Origin: Perca fluviatilis
Taxonomy: Eukaryota > Chordata > Actinopteri > Perciformes > Percidae
Reading direction: 5' to 3'
Length of the DNA stretch: 64,000 bases
Assembly: GCF_010015445.1 (NCBI RefSeq)
Contig: NC_053133.1
Location: forward strand, 23,703,922-23,767,921
Of this stretch, positions 58,376 to 64,000 are shown one piece after another. Both the position numbers and the translations under genes were made by a program. Every line of letters starts with the position of its first letter. Within the stretch, counting starts at the first letter, position 1. Below the pieces are notes generated by a model. It did not search any database. It worked only from the letters and a program-made list of their open reading frames with translations, and was not told where the DNA came from.

Positions 58376-58992
58376 TCATACAAACCCTTTAATGAGAGTA
58401 CTGCAAAATGCACATATTACTACTGGGATCATCATTTTTCTCCGGCTTTTAAAGTTACCCCACTGCTCAAATGAGGGTGGGAGCCAGCAGCTGACTCTTT
58501 GCTAATGTTCTTGCTGACTTCCTGCTCATTTGCTGGATGGGAATACATTGTTTTCTAATGAATTCATATAAATATCAACAGTTGTATGAAATATATATTT
58601 TTTTTAAATGCGTGACTTGACTGTAATTGTATGGACCAAAGCTGGTTTCAATGAATGTCGACAGTAGCTACTAGGGTTGCATTGAGTAATACCTTATGTT
58701 GTGATTTTGGCTACAGCCTGGGCCTGACATTATCACCCTCCATGAGCCAAACGTGGTTGAATCTTGCCATTGGTGGGTGAAACTGCTGATCTACCTGCCA
58801 CGTTGGAGAGAACTGAGAGATTTATTAATTGTTTGTTTTTTTGCCACTGTTGTACTTTCACATTCACCCAAGTCCCACGTTTGCTTGGATTTGATTACTA
58901 CTTCATAAAAAGAAAAAAGAAAAAGATATAAAATGTATATTCTAGGACTCATTAGTTATAATGATTTTGTTATTAACTTGACACCACTTAAA
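58376..58992. other. Unique sequence, nothing recognised
   Basis: No repeat or coding signal. Confidence 0.5.
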
Positions 58993-59205
58993 GGTCGACC
59001 TCTAGCTCATCCAGTAGAGTGTGTGTCCCATGTAGTCCTTGGCAGTGACCCAGGTTGGAATCCTTTGCTGCGTGTCATCCCCACTCTCTCCCTCTCTCAC
59101 TCTCTGTCTCTCTCTCTCTCTCTCTCTCCCCCTCTCCCAACTTTCCTTTCTATCCACTATCACTATCCAATGAAGTAAAAAGCCCCAAAAAAATCTTAAA
59201 AAACA
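58993..59205 (+). mobile_element. tRNA-derived SINE with expanded (CT)n
   Basis: GGTCGACCTCTAGCTCATCC (A-box region), CCCAGGTTGGAATCC (decayed B-box), TTTGCTGCGTGTCATCCCCA, then a CT run (about 59100-59132) where siblings have CTCTCTCCCC, then CTATCCACTATCACTATCCA and a tail CCCCAAAAAAATCTTAAAAA. No clear duplication. Confidence 0.8.
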
Positions 59206-59216
59206 AAAACAATGAT

Positions 59217-61395
59217 CCTTGTGCGTTTCCTGTATTCCTTTATTTCTTTCTTTCTTTATTTTGGATAGCCCCTTGAGATGAACCATCTCATTTTCAAGGG
59301 GGTCCTTTCAATCACTATTAGAAAATAACAGCCAGAGCCACACATGCTCAAAACATGACATTACACAATAACACATATAAAAAGAAAAACATCACAAAAA
59401 AACAAAAAACAAACAAGACATCATTCACAGTATGCTCCCCCCCCCATTCCACCACCTCCCCAAATTATACAATTAATTACAAGGTTACATTGAACGTAAT
59501 AAGTAATAAGTCCTCATAAGCTGTTCACATAATAATACAGCATTATAATAATACAGCATTCAGATGAGCCCAAAAAGAAAACAAAATATCAATTAAAACA
59601 TGAACATGGTATCTTTAAATATAAAAATAATGACACTTTAAATGAATATAACGATGTAATAGATTTCAATGACAATGGAACGGCTATTCCAGTCCATAGG
59701 AGCTTTATGACAAAATGCTCTTCTCCCAATTTCCCGATGGATTCTTGGTATAGCAAAAAATGGATGGAGCAAGTGTCGTATGGGATAGACTGAGATGTGT
59801 CTAACAAAATATTGTTGAAGATAAGAGGGACATTTATTGGCATTATTAATGCAACTAAAAATAAACATAAACCACTGGTACCTTCTTCTTTCTTTAGGTT
59901 GAAGCCAGTCCAATTTTTCATAGAGCGTACAATGATGTGTCATAAATGGATACCTTAAAACAAATCTACATATGGAATTAAATAAAAGATCTAAAGCTTT
60001 AAGAGAAGTAACACTTAATGTGTGTTAAACAATATCAGCATAATCAATTAGTGGTAATAGAAGTTGCTGTGCAATGCGCTTTCTTGTATCAAATGTAAAG
60101 CAATCAATTGAACGGTACAACTGACACAAACATTGTTTGACTTTCAAGACTGTAGCTTCAATATGAGCGTTAAATGATAGCTCAGTATCTAACCACAGAC
60201 CCAGGTATTTAAATGCATTTACATTTTCAAGAGATCTTCCATCAATCATACAGATTTGTAATTTATTCGTAGTAACTTTAGATGGTCTCAGTTTAAACAA
60301 CATGGTACAAGTTTTTTTCTCATTAAGTAAAAGGTTGTGCTCTCTGAGCCAATTCTGTACAATAATAAAATCCGATTGTAATGCATTCTGTACCTGAGCC
60401 TTCTGGTTATACGATGTATATAGAACTGTATCATCAGCATAAAGATGAACATTACAGGATAAAAAAATACTGGGCATATCATTAATATAAACGGAAAAGA
60501 GAAGTGGCCCCAGTACAGAGCCTTGGGGCACACCTTTACCTATAATTAAACTAGTGGAGCGTGTATTTTGTAATGCAACATGTTGACGCCTACCATGTAA
60601 ATAGGCATTAAACCATAATAACGATCTTTGACTTAAGCCAATCGAATACAATTTATCTAGGAGTAAATAATGATCAACCGTATCAAACGTTTTCTAAAAA
60701 TCAATAAAAATTGCTCCAGTATATTCATTCATCAAATGCTGTATATACATAATTTGTAAAGTTTGTAAACTACTGTGGTAGTAGAGTGATTAGGTCGGAA
60801 TCCAGATTGTGCTGTTGATAAAATACCATATTTTTCAATATATTCACTTAATTGCATGAAAATCAATTTCTCAAATATTTTTTGGACTGTACATATAATA
60901 GAAATAGGTCTGTAGTTATTCAATTCATCTGGTTTTCCACTTTTGAATACAGTCAATACCCTAGCCATCTTCCAAATAGGTGGAAGTGAGCTTGTATTTA
61001 TAGATAAATTATATAATTTTGCCAGGGGGAACATCAAAATATGTGATGCAAATTTTATAAATTTAGATTCCATTCCATCAGGTCCAGCGCCAGTACTCAA
61101 TTTCAATTTTGCTAAGTTTGGTAAACATCTATAGGTGAAATCAGTTTAAAAAAAAAAGATTTTGGGGCGGGGGATTTTTGAAAACTGCATGTGAATAAGG
61201 AGTCTCATTAGCTTGAGAGACTGCAACAAAATGTTCATTTAAAGTTTGTGTAATTATTGTGGAGTTCTGTATAATTTAATTATTGATATTCAGTTGATTA
61301 ATTCGCCCTGTTTTGTTACGGTTAAATAAAGTGTTAAGTTTATTCCAGAATTGTCTTGGTTTCTTAAACTCTCTATTTAAGCTAGTTCCACCTTT
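59217..61395 (-). mobile_element. 5'-truncated non-LTR retrotransposon (LINE), 2.2 kb
   Basis: From 61395 downward: a linker (PRQFWNKLNTLFNRNKTG), a reverse transcriptase (three frames, see the separate entry), and a C-terminal region open at 59943-59638 (THHCTLYEKLDWLQPKERRR, HREIGRRAFCHKAPMDWNS). The 3' UTR ends CCTTGAAAATGAGATGGTTC then ATCTCAAGGGG, followed by (AAAG)n-like repeats near 59230-59260. The endonuclease domain is missing. The GVPQGSVLGPLLF form fits the CR1/L2/Jockey-like group, not RTE. No duplication could be defined. Confidence 0.9.
60025..61106 (-). pseudogene. Reverse transcriptase, broken
   Basis: Copies LINE RNA into DNA at a nicked target. Seen: STGAGPDGMESKFIK and SGKPDELNNYRPISIICTVQ with KIFEKLIF (61106-60732), then GFRPNHSTTT, a one-base shift near 60780, FIDF-stop-KTFDTVDH with a TAG at 60694-60696, then the long frame 60651-60025 with GVPQGSVLGPLLF, the catalytic LYADDTVLY and FKYLGLWLDTELSFNAHI. 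That frame stops at DYADIV, where family members continue, so another indel lies near 60025. The catalytic residues are intact, but the gene cannot give one protein. Confidence 0.92.
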
Positions 61396-61569
61396 TTATG
61401 AGGCAAAAAATGGCTGGTCAAAAGCCTGTGTAGTTAGTGGATTTTAAAAATGCACCTGCCACCGTGGCTGGTGGCAAAACAAGTCAACTTGTGGCTTTGG
61501 TTACAGTTTATTTAGCCCATCTAGCCAGGTGATGTCAACAAAAGGATGTATGTAATGAGATTCAACCGC
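61396..61569. other. Spacer between LINE and fold-back element
   Basis: Contains CTGCCACCGTGGCTGGTGGC, an imperfect short palindrome. Not assigned. Confidence 0.4.
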
Positions 61570-61573
61570 TTGA

Positions 61574-62514
61574 AAGGTAACTACCGTTGTTTTTTTTCAA
61601 CCTGGACCCTATTTTCCTATGTTATTGTGTCTAAGTGACTCTGGGAATAACAATCTTTGACATTGGTCCAGTATTAAGCGAGATCGCTGCAGTCGGCAGC
61701 GGAGAAACAAGCTATAATGTAAGTTAATAGGGCAATTGTCCAGCTTGTATTTACCTTCACAAAAGTGCTCGTTATGCCGCTGACAAGCTCAGATTAATAT
61801 TCTAATTGTCTGACAACATTATGGAAAGGATCCCTCCAGAGATAGACCTTTAAAAACCTTGTTGAGACCTTTCAGTTTAACCAGAAACAGCTCTGAAGTT
61901 GCTAGTGCTAAACTCCATTTAAAAAAGCAATACTTTTAGTGTGCATAGAGCCAACATATTTTCTCATGTAAATCGGTAAACTATGTGTTTATTTCAACCA
62001 CAACATGAGTTGTGATGGTTGGAAAAGTGGAAAGACAACCCAAAACAGCTTTTCATAGTTTTATTTTGTTTTTGTCGACTTTGAATGAAGTTTATTTTAC
62101 GATGCTAAAATTACTACAGTATTTATTTACATGGGAGTCTGGTGGGCTTAGCGAACACGATTTCGCTGATGTTTTTATGTTTAAAAAAAAAAGGATCTTT
62201 ACTCTTTAACAGAAAGGTCAACCTCCTTAGAAATCCTTTCCATAATGTTGTCAGACACTTAGAATATTAATCATAATATATAATATATAAATATAATATT
62301 GCCTGTCAGTGGCAAAACGAGCATGTTTATGAAGGTAAATACAAGCTGGACAATTGTCCTATTAACTTACATTGTAGCTTGTTTCGCCGCTGCCGACTGC
62401 AGCGATCTCGCTTTAATATTGGACCAATGTCAAAGATTGTTGTTCCCATCAGTCACTTGGACACAAAAACATAGGAAAACAGGGTCCAGGTTGCAAAAAA
62501 ACGGTAGTTACCAT
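61574..62514. mobile_element. Fold-back TTAA-target element, 941 bp
   Basis: Left arm (61574 to ~61860) AAGGTAACTACCG, GATCGCTGCAGTCGGCAGCG, ACAATTGTCCAGCTTGT-like and TGACAACATTATGGAAAGGA; the right arm (~62215-62514) is its complement. TTAA is intact at the right (62515-62518) and reads TTGA at the left (61570-61573). The right arm has a TA-rich insertion near 62273-62300. A central 340 bp is unpaired. No coding domain. Confidence 0.85.
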
Positions 62515-62518
62515 TTAA

Positions 62519-64000
62519 AGCACACAAGTACTGTATATGCTGACATTCTAACGTGAGATTTATGTCAAGTACTCATGTTTAATTCACAAATATTTTCCTA
62601 ATCATGACAACATTTATATTTTGCTGACAAAAAAAAGAAGAAAAAATCCCAGTAGTGCTGTATTTAACACTGCCTTACAAAAACCTGATGAATTTACGCA
62701 TAGTTTTATAAAGTAGCAGTTCCGTGCCATTACATTCACCCCGGTGCCATCCATCAATAATGTCAAGCATTACTGAACCAATTTATTAAAAGGATCTGTA
62801 TTCAAAATACTTTGCAAACCAAGATAAAAAATGTCACTTTCATTGAGCATAGTGATACATCATAAAAGCTGTCCAAATACAGTGTTCATTTAGAGAAGAG
62901 CTACAGTACAAAGTGCTTCATGTTAAAACCAGCCCTATACTTTGGGGAACTATTCATTAATGCTTCCTGGTCAATTCTCCACCTTTTTACTGTTGATTTG
63001 CTTAAAAGCTGTTCCTCTTTAACTCCTGCATCACAAAATAGATTAATCATTCAAGCAATTTTCCCAGCAGCTGTATTCCTATAAGTGGATGTAGAGACTA
63101 GAAAAATTGTGGCAGTTATGGAATCCCATGGGGCCGTGGGACAAAAGTGGGATAGGTCTTAGCTGTCAAGGGACGACTGGCATTTGATATTTTTGTCTGC
63201 ATCGTGAGAGCTGAAACTAAACAGACTGTGTCCCGCAACTTGGAAGAGTTCTCAGCTCAAACAAACAAAGCATTAATTTACATTTATTAATATTAAGTAA
63301 AAAGTGTTGGTTTCTTAACAAGGCTACCAGCGTGTGCTAGGTGTTTATCACAGCGATGATGATACAAAAGTTCATTGTTAAGAGGTTACTTCTTGATCTT
63401 GCCACATGTCTTTTAAATGTATATTTATGAGGACCCCTGGCACTTGAAAGCAAGCCAGCCCAAGCCCCAAGCACGTAATTCCCCCTTAATTAATGTATTT
63501 ATTCAACAGCATGTTCAAGCCTCGGTGTGCCCTCTCTTTTCAAACTGCCCTTTTTGAAGATGCTGTTATGCACTTAATAGCTAAGATGCACATTGTTTTT
63601 ATTTCTGTTCCAGAGATAACAACAATGCCTATTTCCATTTTGCAAGGAGGAGAAGAACATGTGATTTTAGATATACATAAATAGAGATTTAAATTAAGTG
63701 CCAGAAATAAATATGTGAAAAGCAGGGAAAAGAAACAGCTTTCTTGTGGGAATCAGAAATGGAGCGTGAAGCTTATGAAACAGCAATGCCACAGGCTCAT
63801 ACAATTATCTTTCAATTCCCACGGCAGTGCTATTGTTCCAACAATATTTTCTGCTGAAAGTTTTCTGTGAAATTGTTACCAATTTACTAGAGGATCTATT
63901 GCATCAGGGTCGAGCATGTATTGGTAGTAGCAAAGCATTTGGCGGGGTGGGAGTAGCCTCAAGTTGACAAAATGTCGTCCTGCTGAGACATTGTGAATCA
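62519..64000. other. Unique sequence, nothing recognised
   Basis: No repeat termini or coding domain. Short open frames (63-85 codons) are unremarkable. Confidence 0.5.

Overview
The window looks like non-coding nuclear DNA of a ray-finned fish, most likely a spiny-rayed (acanthomorph/perciform-type) teleost. This rests on the repeats: short hAT elements with 8-bp duplications, many short elements duplicating TTAA, tRNA-derived SINEs ending in fish-type tails, L2/CR1-like LINE pieces, and long (TA)n and (GT)n tracts. I recognise no exon of a host gene, no tRNA or rRNA gene, no CRISPR and no promoter. Open frames are short (most under 110 codons). The only protein-like ones belong to transposons: reverse transcriptase pieces near 21 kb, 28.9 kb, 33.8 kb, 35.8 kb and 59.6-61.4 kb, and a Myb/SANT-like DNA-binding protein at 25.9 kb. 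The window is probably intergenic or within a very long intron.

Layout. 0-25 kb is mostly unique AT-rich sequence with scattered short elements (hAT copies at 5.0 and 17.6 kb, repeat fragments, LINE tails, a long TA microsatellite at 19 kb). 25.7-29.1 kb is dense: a SANT-coding DNA element, a 917-bp hAT with a 49-bp mini-element inside it, a SINE in a duplicated segment, and a LINE end cut by another hAT. 30.8-36.1 kb holds a DNA element with a nested piggyBac-like MITE, a hAT, an 8-bp-duplication MITE and two decayed LINE ends. 39.2-43.8 kb holds two direct copies of a segment of about 540 bp, the second split by a fold-back element. 46.2-50.1 kb is a tower of five mobile elements. 51-53.5 kb holds a SINE with a LINE tail and a MITE split by a SINE. 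53.5-56.6 kb has no recognisable repeat. 56.6-62.5 kb is dense again: a hAT split by a SINE, a TTAA element with an internal tandem repeat, two SINEs, a 2.2-kb LINE and a 0.94-kb fold-back element.

No set of genes works together here. The content is a record of insertions. Target-site duplications, paralogous empty sites and nesting give a relative order for many of them. Family names follow from termini, duplications and remembered fish repeats, not from a database search.
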